Part shown: positions 14,124-21,644 of the stretch, one piece after another
Position numbering within the stretch: the stretch's first letter is position 1
Layout: each line of letters starts with the position of its first letter
Source of the DNA: an uncultured Collinsella sp.
GTDB taxonomy: Bacteria; Actinomycetota; Coriobacteriia; Coriobacteriales; Coriobacteriaceae
NCBI GenBank assembly: GCA_902494555.1
Contig: CABUTR010000022.1
Location: 1-29,782 of the forward strand
Length of the DNA: 29,782 bases
Direction of reading: 5' to 3'
Made by a program: the position numbers and the translations under genes
Notes under the pieces: model-generated
What the model was told of the DNA's origin: nothing
The model's input: the letters and a program-made list of their open reading frames with translations, nothing else
Database searches by the model: none

Positions 14124-14144
14124 GTTATCGGTTTTGCAGATAAC
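14124..14144. promoter_or_regulatory. LysR-type operator in the metY/lysR intergenic region
   Basis: GTTATC-N9-GATAAC is a perfect 6-9-6 palindrome that contains the LysR consensus T-N11-A in the ATC-N9-GAT form. Its centre is about 66 bp upstream of the predicted metY start, the classical recognition-site position. It lies 20 bp before the LysR start codon, so it also suits autoregulation. Confidence 0.7.
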
Positions 14145-14163
14145 GCTCGAAAGGACGGCGCCG

Positions 14164-15066
14164 ATGACCCTCCAGCAGCTTCGTTTTCTGATCGCCGTGG
14201 CAGAGTCCGGCTCAATCAACGCCGCAGCTCAGCGCCTCTATACCGCTCAGTCCAACATCTCAAACGCCGTCAAAAGCCTGGAGCAGGAACTCCACCTGGA
14301 GATCTTCACGCGCTCCAGCCGCGGCGTCACGCTCACCAACGACGGCACCGAGCTTTTGGGCTATGCGCGCCAGGTCGTAGAGCAGGCCGACATGCTCGAG
14401 GCGCGCTACGAGGACGGCGGCACCCCGCAAGCCCGCCTCGCCATTTCCGCCCAGCACTACGCCTTTTCGGTCGAGGCCTTTGTCAACGTGGTCGAGCGCT
14501 GCCGCGACAGCAAGTTCGAGTTCATCATGCGCGAGACCACCACATCGCAGATCATCGATGACGTCCGCGCATTTCGCAGCGATATCGGCATTCTGTATCT
14601 GGATGACTTTAACGCCCGCGTTCTGCAGAAAGCCTTCGCCGATGCCCGCGCAAGCTTCCATCCCCTCTTCGACGCGACGGTCCACGTCTTCGTTAGCGAG
14701 CGCCACCCTCTCGCACGCCGCCCTCAGCTGTCCCTTGCCGACCTTACACCCTATACGCGCTACAGCTTTGAGCAGGGAACCTCAAACTCCTTCTATTACG
14801 CCGAGGAACCTTTTAGCTATATCCCTTGCGACCGCAACATACGAATCTCGGACCGCGGAACACTTACTAACTTACTTATCACGTCGAACGGTTACACCCT
14901 GTCGACCGGTGTCCTCTCCAATGAAATGCAATGGGGTATGGCATCGATCCCGTTAGCAGACGCCCCAACGATGCACGTAGGCTATATCATGCACAACGAG
15001 CGCAAGCCCTCTTCCCTCTTGCAGCAATACCTCGACGAGCTCAACCGCATCATCCATGCCAACTAA
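14164..15066 (+). CDS. LysR family transcriptional regulator (probable metY regulator)
   Basis: I start this 300-residue protein at ATG 14164, with AAAGGA upstream; the frame extends 5' through the operator but has no SD there. The N-terminal winged helix-turn-helix is clear: MTLQQLRFLIAVAESGSINAAAQRLYTAQSNISNAVKSLEQEL, then IFTRSSRGVTLTNDG. Residues from about 90 onward form the LysR substrate-binding domain (FVNVVERCRDSKFEFI, SDIGILYLDDF, VFVSERHPLARR). The inducer is unknown; for a sulfur gene, O-acetylserine or O-acetylhomoserine would be natural candidates. The gene is divergent from metY with 273 bp between them. The near-consensus LysR operator sits at the position expected for metY activation and self-repression. 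Confidence 0.93.
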   Translation: MTLQQLRFLIAVAESGSINAAAQRLYTAQSNISNAVKSLEQELHLEIFTRSSRGVTLTNDGTELLGYARQVVEQADMLEARYEDGGTPQARLAISAQHYAFSVEAFVNVVERCRDSKFEFIMRETTTSQIIDDVRAFRSDIGILYLDDFNARVLQKAFADARASFHPLFDATVHVFVSERHPLARRPQLSLADLTPYTRYSFEQGTSNSFYYAEEPFSYIPCDRNIRISDRGTLTNLLITSNGYTLSTGVLSNEMQWGMASIPLADAPTMHVGYIMHNERKPSSLLQQYLDELNRIIHAN

Positions 15067-15165
15067 CCGTCGGAAGACGGGGTAGAAACCGTAGATTGCT
15101 AGCCCCCGGCGGGCATGGCGCTACAATGGTCACTCACACGAAACGTACCCAACGAAAGGAACCAT

Positions 15166-15651
15166 GTGAAGGTCATCATCTATACCGACGGCTCGGCCCG
15201 ATCAAATCCGGGACGCGGCGGCTACGGCGCCGTGCTCAAATACACCAACCCCGCCGGTAAGACCTTTACCTCCGAGCTTTCGCGCGGTTACGCCAAGACC
15301 ACCAACAACCGCATGGAGCTCATGGCCGTTATCGTGGCACTCGAGGCACTCAACCGCCCCTGCGAGGTCGAAGTCCATTCCGATTCGCAGTACGTCGTCA
15401 ACGCCTTTAACAAGCACTGGATTGACGGATGGAAAAAACGCGGCTGGAAGACCGCCAACAAGCAGCCTGTCAAGAACCGCGATCTGTGGGAGCGCCTACT
15501 CACCGCAAAGAGCAACCACAAGGTTGAGTTCATCTGGGTTAAGGGTCACGCCGGCCATGAGCTCAACGAGCGCTGCGACGAGCTCGCCACCACCGCGGCC
15601 GACGGAGCCAACCTCGATATCGACGCCGGCTTTAACGAGAGCGACCTGTAA
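15166..15651 (+). CDS. rnhA: Ribonuclease HI
   Basis: I chose GTG 15166, behind GAAAGGA, so the 161-residue protein begins MKVIIYTDGSARSNPGRGGYGAV; a frame start at 15115 has no SD. All four catalytic acids of RNase HI are visible: Asp in IYTDGSA, Glu in TNNRMELMAV, Asp in VHSDSQYVV and Asp in NERCDELATT. The basic protrusion (HWIDGWKKRGWKTANKQPVKNRDLW) that grips RNA/DNA hybrids and the GHAGHELNE active-site loop are also present. The enzyme removes RNA from RNA/DNA hybrids, including R-loops and Okazaki primers. A likely TACAAT -10 lies at 15122-15127. The following Gfo/Idh gene starts 73 bp later and has its own possible promoter. Confidence 0.95.
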   Translation: MKVIIYTDGSARSNPGRGGYGAVLKYTNPAGKTFTSELSRGYAKTTNNRMELMAVIVALEALNRPCEVEVHSDSQYVVNAFNKHWIDGWKKRGWKTANKQPVKNRDLWERLLTAKSNHKVEFIWVKGHAGHELNERCDELATTAADGANLDIDAGFNESDL

Positions 15652-15724
15652 TAGCGTTTTCGCGCAGCTTTATATCCCCACGCGCTACACTCATCCTGTA
15701 GACCAAACAACACAAGGGGGACGT

Positions 15725-16831
15725 ATGCTGCGCATCGCGACCATCGGCACATCCATGATTACCGACGACTTTATCCAGGTCGTCAACGCCAACGACCAAG
15801 CCGCGTTTGTGGGCACGCTCTCGCGCGATACAGATCGCGGCGCCGCCTTCACCGCTAAGCACGGCGGCGAGCGTAACTTCACCGCACTTGACGAGCTTGC
15901 GTCCGCCGACGACGTCGACGCCGTCTACATCGGCAGCCCTAACGCACTTCACTACGAGCAGGCCCTTGCCTGCATCGCCGGTGGCAAGCACGTCATCGTC
16001 GAGAAGCCCTTCTGCGCCACCGAGGCGCAGGCGCTGGAAGTCTTCCGCGCTGCCGAGGCAGCAGGTGTCGTGGCCCTCGAGGCCATGCGTCCCCTCCACG
16101 ATCCCGCCTTCCACGCCATCGAGGACGCCTTGGGTGAAATCGCCCCCATCCGCCGCGCCTCATTGCGCTTTGGCAAGTATTCCTCGCGCTACAACGAGAT
16201 TCTCGCGGGACGCGTCACCAATATCTTCGACTGCAATATGGCATCGGGTTCCCTCATGGATATTGGCGTCTACACCGTCGAGCCCATGGTCGAGATTTTC
16301 GGCATGCCCTCCGGCCTTACGAGCATGGCTACTCTGCTCGACCCCACCACGCGACAGCTCACGCACGGCCCCATCGATGGCTGCGGTTCCATCCTCGCCA
16401 GCTACGGCGGTGGCCGTATCTCCGTCGAACTCGCGCACTCCAAAATTACGAATGACCTACTGCCCTCGCAGATCGAAGGCGAGCGTGGCACTATCCAGAT
16501 TGACCATCTGTCCACGCCCCGCAACGTCCGCATCGACTATCGCGGCGACGTCGTACGCGGCTCGGCGACCGAGGCGCCGCGCGAACAGAGCGACAACGGC
16601 CGCGTGCTCGACCTGCCCAAATCGAGCAACACCATGGAATACGAACTCGCAGACTTTATCACCGCCATCGGCGGCATCGATAACGTCAAGGAAGAGATTT
16701 GGGAGACCCCGGCGGGACGTCACGAGCTTGGCCACTACCGCGATGTCACGCTCGTCTCACTGCGCATCATGGATGCCGTGCGCCAGCAGGCCGGCATTAC
16801 CTTCCCGGCCGACGCAGGCAAGCAGGCATAG
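15725..16831 (+). CDS. Gfo/Idh/MocA family oxidoreductase
   Basis: I start this 368-residue protein at ATG 15725, behind AAGGGGG. The N-terminus MLRIATIGTSMITDDFI is a Rossmann beginning in which the usual GxGxxG is altered (GTSMI), as in some members of this family. It then has DVDAVYIGSPNALHYEQALACIAGGKHVIVEKPFCATEAQA, with the conserved EKP lysine, and VVALEAMRPLHDPAF. The C-terminal half holds SGSLMDIGVYTVEPMVEIFG, typical of the second domain. It should use NAD(P) to oxidise or reduce a sugar or polyol; the substrate is unknown. The acylphosphatase gene begins 2 bp after its stop, so the two are probably co-transcribed. It is only distantly similar to the protein at 6723-7742. Confidence 0.9.
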   Translation: MLRIATIGTSMITDDFIQVVNANDQAAFVGTLSRDTDRGAAFTAKHGGERNFTALDELASADDVDAVYIGSPNALHYEQALACIAGGKHVIVEKPFCATEAQALEVFRAAEAAGVVALEAMRPLHDPAFHAIEDALGEIAPIRRASLRFGKYSSRYNEILAGRVTNIFDCNMASGSLMDIGVYTVEPMVEIFGMPSGLTSMATLLDPTTRQLTHGPIDGCGSILASYGGGRISVELAHSKITNDLLPSQIEGERGTIQIDHLSTPRNVRIDYRGDVVRGSATEAPREQSDNGRVLDLPKSSNTMEYELADFITAIGGIDNVKEEIWETPAGRHELGHYRDVTLVSLRIMDAVRQQAGITFPADAGKQA

Positions 16832-16833
16832 CG

Positions 16834-17244
16834 ATGGGTCTCTTCGATACGTTCTTCTCCAGCGTCACCGGCGGCAGTCGAGAACCCCAAAAACCATCAA
16901 ACGTCGAGCTCGAGCTGCGCCGCAGACTTACTGTGCTCGCAAGCGACGAGGCCACTCAAGACACTCCCCTGCGCTATTTCCTGCGCTGGGCGGGGCAAGT
17001 CCAAGGCGTTGGTTTTCGCTTTACCACCACCAACCTCGCGCAGGCACGCTCCCTCACCGGCTGGGTGCGTAATATGGAAGACGGCTCAGTCGAGATGGAG
17101 ATACAGGGGGCTCCGGCAAATATCCTATCTCATCTCGAGGCGCTTCATGCCTCCTACGAGCGTATGGGAACGCGTTTTCGCCTCGTAGACGCCCAGGCCC
17201 GAGCCCCACTTGCCAATGAAGACGGTTTCACGCCTCGTTATTAG
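16834..17244 (+). CDS. acyP: Acylphosphatase
   Basis: I chose ATG 16834, 2 bp after the preceding stop; this gives 136 residues. The last 90 form a standard acylphosphatase. RYFLRWAGQVQGVGFRFTTTNLA carries the catalytic Arg in the VGFR loop, and GWVRNMEDGSVEMEIQG carries the catalytic Asn. These enzymes hydrolyse acyl phosphates such as acetyl or carbamoyl phosphate. Stand-alone members are usually about 90 residues, so the first 45 (MGLFDTFFSSVTGGSRE, then an acidic/basic helix) are an extension of unknown purpose. A shorter internal start is possible, but I see no good SD for one. Translation is probably coupled to the upstream Gfo/Idh gene. Confidence 0.9.
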   Translation: MGLFDTFFSSVTGGSREPQKPSNVELELRRRLTVLASDEATQDTPLRYFLRWAGQVQGVGFRFTTTNLAQARSLTGWVRNMEDGSVEMEIQGAPANILSHLEALHASYERMGTRFRLVDAQARAPLANEDGFTPRY

Positions 17245-17305
17245 TATTGTGTGCTAAATACGGTATCATTTACCTACGACCGTTGATAGAAAAGAGGCGA
17301 GGCGC

Positions 17306-17746
17306 ATGGCGGTGCAAAGAAGGAATACCAGGCAGCGAAAGCTGGTTCTTGACGCCGTGCGCCAAAGCTATAACCATCCCACCGCCGACGAAATCTACAA
17401 CGTCGTGCGCGCGCAGGATGACAAAATCAGCCGCGGCACGGTCTACCGCAACCTCAATCTCTTGGCCGACGCCGGCGAGATTCTCTCCATCAAGACGCCG
17501 GGCGGCAGCCGCTTCGATCGCACGATCGAGCCGCATGCGCATATCATCTGCACCTCGTGCAGCCGCGTCATCGACGTACCACTCCCCTTCGATGCCCAGC
17601 TCGACGCCAAGGCATCCGAGCAAATCGGCTGGCACGTCACGTCGCACTACACCATCTTCGAGGGTCTCTGCCCGACTGCCGGTAGATGTTCGGGACATGC
17701 CTTAAAATCCACTTTTCTGCACTCTGCAGCAAAAAGAGATGCCTAG
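17306..17746 (+). CDS. Fur-family regulator (PerR-like), apparent C-terminal frameshift
   Basis: This frame encodes 146 residues from ATG 17306, behind GAGGCGAGG. The winged helix is clear (NTRQRKLVLDAVRQSYNHPTADEIYNVVR, then ISRGTVYRNLNLLADAGEI). The dimerisation domain has PHAHIICTSCSRVIDV with the first CxxC. The protein should use a metal or peroxide-sensitive iron site to repress its targets. The end is odd. After TIFEGLCP the frame reads on as TAGRCSGHALKSTFLHSAAKRDA. One extra G near 17672-17675 would give TGC-CCG-GAC-TGC-CGG-TAG, that is CPDCR and a stop (126 residues), which is the normal second CxxC. I therefore suspect a 1-base deletion or a sequencing error. As read, the structural zinc site is damaged. 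Confidence 0.88.
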   Translation: MAVQRRNTRQRKLVLDAVRQSYNHPTADEIYNVVRAQDDKISRGTVYRNLNLLADAGEILSIKTPGGSRFDRTIEPHAHIICTSCSRVIDVPLPFDAQLDAKASEQIGWHVTSHYTIFEGLCPTAGRCSGHALKSTFLHSAAKRDA

Positions 17747-17761
17747 GCATGCCACATATAT

Positions 17762-18559
17762 CTACTCGGCGAGCAGACGGCGCAGTTCTTCTTCGACCGT
17801 GCGCACGTAGCGGACGCGGTCGTTGATGCCACGCATAGAGGGATTGCAGCTCTCCATTAGATAAGGATGGCCCACGACGTTGAGCATGTCGCGGTCGTTT
17901 TCGTTATCGCCAAACGCCATCATCTCGTCGGGCGAAATTCCCAGGGCACGACCGTAATCGGCAAGCGCGGAACCCTTGCCCGAACCAAAGCCGATAAAGT
18001 CCGTCCATTCGGTTCCCGACGTCATCACGTCGACACGGTCGCTAAAGAGGCGCTCAAAATACTCCAGGGCCGCCGGCTGATCCACCTCGGGCGTCTGGAA
18101 GGCAATCTTAATTACGTCCTCGTCGATGTCCTCGGGACGGTCGACCACCGCCACATCGCAGTGGACCTCATAGCGCAAATGGTCGACGAACGCATCGTTG
18201 CCGCTCATGGTGTAGAGGTGTCCCTCACACGAAAGGGTCACGTCGGCATGGGGATACGCAACCACGGCATTCGCGATATCCATAGCAAGGCTACGCTCCA
18301 TGGAACGCTTGACAACGGCACGCCCCTCGCTCATCACTAGGGCTCCGTTTTCGCATACATAGGCGAGCTCATCGGCCACCGGGGCAAACAGGTAGCGCAA
18401 GCTCGCATATTGACGACCGCTCGCCGGCATAAACACGATGCCGCGACGATGCAGTTCATCGATGAGCTCAAAGGCCTCGGAACGCGGCTCGTGCTCCCCC
18501 GGATGCAGCAACGTGCCGTCCAAATCGCATGCAATCAGCTTGATTCCCTCAAGACCCAT
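17762..18559 (-). CDS. HAD-superfamily hydrolase (Cof-type sugar-phosphatase-like)
   Basis: I start this 265-residue protein at ATG 18559, which follows TGGGGG by 7 bases; a longer frame to 18619 runs into an inverted repeat. The HAD motifs are visible: motif I KLIACDLDGTLL with the nucleophile Asp, motif II MPASGRQYASL, motif III Lys in the GSGKGSALADYG region and motif IV MMAFGDNENDRDMLN. The inserted cap between residues of about 80 and 180 marks the C2B (Cof) class. These enzymes dephosphorylate small substrates such as sugar phosphates or FMN; the exact substrate is unknown. It is the third minus-strand gene after the SlyD-like and UreE-like genes, separated from them by the inverted repeat at 18588-18632. 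Confidence 0.92.
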   Translation of the reverse strand: MGLEGIKLIACDLDGTLLHPGEHEPRSEAFELIDELHRRGIVFMPASGRQYASLRYLFAPVADELAYVCENGALVMSEGRAVVKRSMERSLAMDIANAVVAYPHADVTLSCEGHLYTMSGNDAFVDHLRYEVHCDVAVVDRPEDIDEDVIKIAFQTPEVDQPAALEYFERLFSDRVDVMTSGTEWTDFIGFGSGKGSALADYGRALGISPDEMMAFGDNENDRDMLNVVGHPYLMESCNPSMRGINDRVRYVRTVEEELRRLLAE

Positions 18560-18587
18560 ATGCTTTCCCCCAAAGCACCTCATCAAC

Positions 18588-18632
18588 AGTAAGACGGACT
18601 TTGAATAGCTGCCTCTCAAAGTCCGTCTTACT
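18588..18632. repeat. Perfect 17-bp inverted repeat
   Basis: AGTAAGACGGACTTTGA (18588-18604) pairs perfectly with TCAAAGTCCGTCTTACT (18616-18632) across an 11-base loop. It lies between the UreE-like stop and the HAD start. On neither strand is it followed by a T-run, so a terminator role is uncertain. It could be a protein-binding site or an mRNA processing hairpin. Confidence 0.85.
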
Positions 18633-18642
18633 CATACGCACG

Positions 18643-19221
18643 TTAACCGCGCGCCTTTTTTACGATCGCAAAGTCTGGAGCCATACTCACAACGGCATCC
18701 GCCGCGCTCGATGCAAAGCGTCGGTCCGCATCGAGTTCACGGGTAACCACCGAGAGCCGAACACCCTCGACACCCCGGAGCATGCGGCCCAAAACAGGCT
18801 GCACCGGCGTATACATGCGCACGGTATGCTCGTCCGAGTCGCCCCGGAAGAGTGGCGCATGCATGTTGCCGATCTCCCAGCACGCATGCGCGAGCGCAAT
18901 CGGGTCCATGCGGTCAACTTCGACCAAATAAACCTCGGCGCTGCGCAGGCGCACGACAACCGCCACGGGCACTATGCCCGAACGGTCGATGACAAGCACA
19001 TCGCCATCGGCAAGGCGATCGCCATCGGCAGCGCCCAGCCGAATATCGACCGTACGCCCCAGCTCCGTCACGCCCACAAATGTGCGGGCATCGGCCTGGT
19101 CCCAATCGAGTAGTAGCTCATCGACCCCAAAGACACCGCCCAGCTCCCGGCGAAGCAAAAGCTCATAGGACGGGTCGTTGAGATTTCCGAGACACGCTGT
19201 CGAAACCAGATTCACAGGCAT
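18643..19221 (-). CDS. UreE-like metallochaperone (orphan)
   Basis: This gene encodes 192 residues from ATG 19221, starting 3 bp after the stop of the SlyD-like gene. The N-terminal half (DELLLDWDQADARTF, GRTVDIRLGAADGDRLADGDVLVID) matches the UreE N-terminal domain. The second half has the metal-binding segment DPIALAHACWEIGNMHAPLF, where His121 lies at the position of the conserved nickel-binding His of UreE. It continues with PVLGRMLRGVEGVRLSVV, as in UreE. UreE delivers nickel to urease, but no urease subunit is in the window and there is no His-rich tail. Its client may be another nickel enzyme, such as a NiFe hydrogenase. Pairing with a SlyD-like protein supports a nickel role. I am fairly confident of the fold, less so of the client. 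Confidence 0.75.
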   Translation of the reverse strand: MPVNLVSTACLGNLNDPSYELLLRRELGGVFGVDELLLDWDQADARTFVGVTELGRTVDIRLGAADGDRLADGDVLVIDRSGIVPVAVVVRLRSAEVYLVEVDRMDPIALAHACWEIGNMHAPLFRGDSDEHTVRMYTPVQPVLGRMLRGVEGVRLSVVTRELDADRRFASSAADAVVSMAPDFAIVKKARG

Positions 19222-19224
19222 AGC

Positions 19225-19653
19225 CTAGTCCTCGACCTCAACGAGCTCGATATCAAAGTTGAGGTCCTTGCCGGCCAGCTCGTGGTTGGCGTCGAGCGTC
19301 ACGGCCTCAGGCGTTACGTCGATGACCACGGCGGGGACGGGCATGCCGCTCGGCGTGGACAGGAAAAGCTTCATGCCCTTCTCGATCTGCTCGATGTTGG
19401 GAACCTGTTCGGCCGGGAAGGTAATAACCATCTCGGGGTTGTGCTCGCCGTAGGCATCGGCAGCAGGAATGTGCACGGTCTTCTTCTCGCCCACCTGCAT
19501 GTCGACAACAGCGGCGTCGAAGCCCTTGATCATCTGACCGGCGCCGCAGGTGAACTCCAGCGGCTCGCCGCGATCGTAGGAGCTATCGAACTGCGTGCCG
19601 TCGTCGAGCGTGCCGCGATAATGAGTCTTGACCTTCTTGCCCTGGTTGGACAT
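19225..19653 (-). CDS. FKBP-type peptidyl-prolyl isomerase, SlyD-like
   Basis: I start this 142-residue protein at ATG 19653, behind GGAGG; the frame extends to 19683 without an SD. The FKBP core is interrupted as in SlyD. VKTHYRGTLDDGTQFDSSYDRGEPLEFTCGAGQMIKGFDAAVVDMQVGE is followed by an insert-in-flap domain (about residues 68-120, AYGEHNPEMVITFPAEQVP) and the closing ELAGKDLNFDIELVEVE. SlyD proteins speed proline isomerisation and act as chaperones; in E. coli a C-terminal His/Cys tail binds nickel. That tail is missing here. The UreE-like gene begins 3 bp downstream, which suggests joint work in nickel enzyme maturation. It is divergent from the dipeptidase gene. Confidence 0.92.
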   Translation of the reverse strand: MSNQGKKVKTHYRGTLDDGTQFDSSYDRGEPLEFTCGAGQMIKGFDAAVVDMQVGEKKTVHIPAADAYGEHNPEMVITFPAEQVPNIEQIEKGMKLFLSTPSGMPVPAVVIDVTPEAVTLDANHELAGKDLNFDIELVEVED

Positions 19654-19773
19654 GGTAACCTCCGTGATAAGGGCGGCGCACAACGCGGGCCGCCGTGAAC
19701 ATATGGCGCTAACTATACCCTAGTCATACAATTCAAAGACAGTTTGCAAAGAAACGCTGCAACCGGAGGAACC

Positions 19774-20787
19774 ATGGCATATCCCGTATTTGACCTACAC
19801 TGCGACACCGCCGACCGCATCGGCTGGGCCACGCTCGATCTCGACCTGCGCTTTACCGCCGGCACCGACGGTTATTTCCCCGGCGACGAAACGCATCCGC
19901 AAGATTTCGACCTCATCGAGGGCAACGCCTGCGCCATCTCGCTCGCAAAGATCGGCAACACGCCGTGGGCGCAGTGCTTCGCCACGTTCGTCCCCGACGA
20001 GATTCCCACCGCCCACGCCGCGCGCTTCCAGGCGCAGATCATGGCGCACATGAGCGGCCAGGCAATGCTCAACCACGACCGCATGGTCAGCGTACGCAGC
20101 GCGGCAGACATTCGCCCTGCGCTCAAAGACGGCAAGGTCGCCTGCATCCACACCATCGAAAACGCCACGTTCTTTGCCGAGGACCCCGCGCTGATCGAGG
20201 TGCTCAAGAGCTTGGGCGTGCTTATGTCGTCACTCAGCTGGAATGCGCAGGGGCCGCTCGCGAGCGGCCACGCCACCCCCGCCGGCCTCACCGCCGCCGG
20301 CATCGAGGCACTTACGCAGATGGAGCGCGCCGGCATGGTACTCGACGTCTCCCACCTCAACGATGAGTGCTTTGACGAGGTCGCCGCCCGCGCCACGCGT
20401 CCCTTCGTCGCCAGCCACTCCAACTCCCGTGCGGTTTGCGGCGCCAAACGCAACCTTACCGACGACCAGTTCCGTACCATTCGCGACATGGGTGGCATCG
20501 TCGGCCTCAACTACTGCAGCGAGTTCCTTTCCAACGACGCAACCGACAAGACCGCCGCAGACGTCACCTTCGACCAGCTGGCGGCACATATCGAGCACTG
20601 GCTCGACCTGGGCGGCGAGGACGTCATCGCGCTCGGCGGCGACTGGGACGGCGCCACTGTGCCCGCTTTCCTCTCCGATGCCAGCAAGATGCCCGAGTTC
20701 CAGAACATGCTTTCCAAGCATTTTGGCAAGACCGTGATGCAAAAGCTCTGCAGCGACAACGCGCTTGCCTTCTTCGAGCGTTATTAA
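19774..20787 (+). CDS. Membrane dipeptidase family protein (peptidase M19)
   Basis: I chose ATG 19774 with GGAGG upstream; it gives 337 residues. The metal ligands of the M19 (renal dipeptidase) barrel are visible: FDLHCDTADRI (His9 and Asp11), CIHTIENATFF (the bridging Glu), VLDVSHLNDECF (His) and FVASHSNSRAVC (His). GGDWDGATVP near residue 290 matches the late active-site Asp. There is no signal peptide or transmembrane segment, so despite the family name the protein is probably cytoplasmic. It should hydrolyse dipeptides, including D-amino-acid-containing ones, with two zinc ions. It is divergent from the SlyD-like gene. A hairpin follows at 20804-20839, before the YgjP-like gene. Confidence 0.92.
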   Translation: MAYPVFDLHCDTADRIGWATLDLDLRFTAGTDGYFPGDETHPQDFDLIEGNACAISLAKIGNTPWAQCFATFVPDEIPTAHAARFQAQIMAHMSGQAMLNHDRMVSVRSAADIRPALKDGKVACIHTIENATFFAEDPALIEVLKSLGVLMSSLSWNAQGPLASGHATPAGLTAAGIEALTQMERAGMVLDVSHLNDECFDEVAARATRPFVASHSNSRAVCGAKRNLTDDQFRTIRDMGGIVGLNYCSEFLSNDATDKTAADVTFDQLAAHIEHWLDLGGEDVIALGGDWDGATVPAFLSDASKMPEFQNMLSKHFGKTVMQKLCSDNALAFFERY

Positions 20788-20803
20788 TTTCACATCCCTT
20801 GAG

Positions 20804-20839
20804 CGGGCCGGCATGCCGAACGGTCGACATGCCGGCCCG
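20804..20839 (+). other. GC-rich hairpin after the dipeptidase gene
   Basis: A perfect 12-bp stem CGGGCCGGCATG (20804-20815) with CATGCCGGCCCG (20828-20839) closes a 12-base loop. It lacks a T-run, so it is an mRNA end-protection or inefficient termination signal at best. It ends 22 bp before the next start. Confidence 0.6.
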
Positions 20840-20861
20840 TCCCCAATCTGAAGGACCGCTT

Positions 20862-21638
20862 TTGACGCAGCAGTTTACGATTTCCGTATCCCGACCGGAT
20901 GGGACGCCCATCCCCGTCGTAGTTACCAAAAAGCGCGTCAAGAACTTCAACCTACGCGTCACATCGAGTGGTGAGGTCCACGCCAGTGCACCGCTCGGCG
21001 CCAGCCGCGAGCGCATCGAAGCGTTTGTAAAGCGCAACAGTGCCTGGATTGTCAACCGACTTGCCCAGCGTGAGCGACGTCAGGCGACGGCGCGAGAGCC
21101 GCTCAGTCCCTCGTCCATCATTGCACTTTGGGGCAAACCCATCACCGTTCAGGATGCACTCGACCACAACTTTGAGCCCCCCGCACCGCGGCCCAAGCAG
21201 GCTACCTTCGCAAGTTTTATGGGTACCGACGAGCCAAGTGGGTGCACGCAGGCAAAGCAGCGCACAGCTCTCGACGACCTAACGCCCAAAGAACTCCAGA
21301 CCCACATCGACCAGCTCTATACGTCCGAAGTCACATCGGCGCTACGCGATATTGTACACGCATACGAAATCGCAATGGGCGTCGCCGTTTCCCGCGTTTC
21401 CGTACGCAGCATGAAAACGCGTTGGGGCTCATGCACGCCCAAATCCGGCGCCGTTCGCATCGCACGAGAACTTGCCGCCTATCCCGTCGAATGCCTCGAC
21501 ATGGTTGTCGCCCACGAGCTCGTCCACTTGCTCGAGCCAAGCCACAATCAGCGGTTTCACGCCCTGCTCGACACGTACTGCCCCAACAATAGAGCGCTGT
21601 CGCAGCGGCTCAAGCAGCCACCCATAGAGACGTATTAG
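20862..21638 (+). CDS. YgjP-like (SprT-related) metal-dependent hydrolase
   Basis: I chose TTG 20862, with GAAGGA 7 bases upstream; the longer frame upstream only shadows the dipeptidase gene. The 258-residue protein starts with a beta-rich domain (TKKRVKNFNLRVTSSGEVHASAP) followed by RIEAFVKRNSAWIVNRL, both typical of the YgjP/DUF45 family. The C-terminal half has SMKTRWGSCTPKSGAVRIARELAAYPVECLDMVVAHELVHLLEPSHNQRFHALL. Here HELVH is the zinc-binding HExxH motif and the later His/Glu supply further ligands. The biological substrate is unknown. Residues of about 95-130 form a less conserved insert. It is convergent with folB, with only 6 bp between the stops. Confidence 0.9.
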   Translation: MTQQFTISVSRPDGTPIPVVVTKKRVKNFNLRVTSSGEVHASAPLGASRERIEAFVKRNSAWIVNRLAQRERRQATAREPLSPSSIIALWGKPITVQDALDHNFEPPAPRPKQATFASFMGTDEPSGCTQAKQRTALDDLTPKELQTHIDQLYTSEVTSALRDIVHAYEIAMGVAVSRVSVRSMKTRWGSCTPKSGAVRIARELAAYPVECLDMVVAHELVHLLEPSHNQRFHALLDTYCPNNRALSQRLKQPPIETY

Positions 21639-21644
21639 AACCGG

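Noticed and set aside
18551..18635. 28-codon minus-strand ORF (MSKTDFERQLFKV...) spanning the inverted repeat
   Set aside because: No SD precedes its ATG, the sequence is dictated by the palindrome, and it overlaps the HAD start out of frame.
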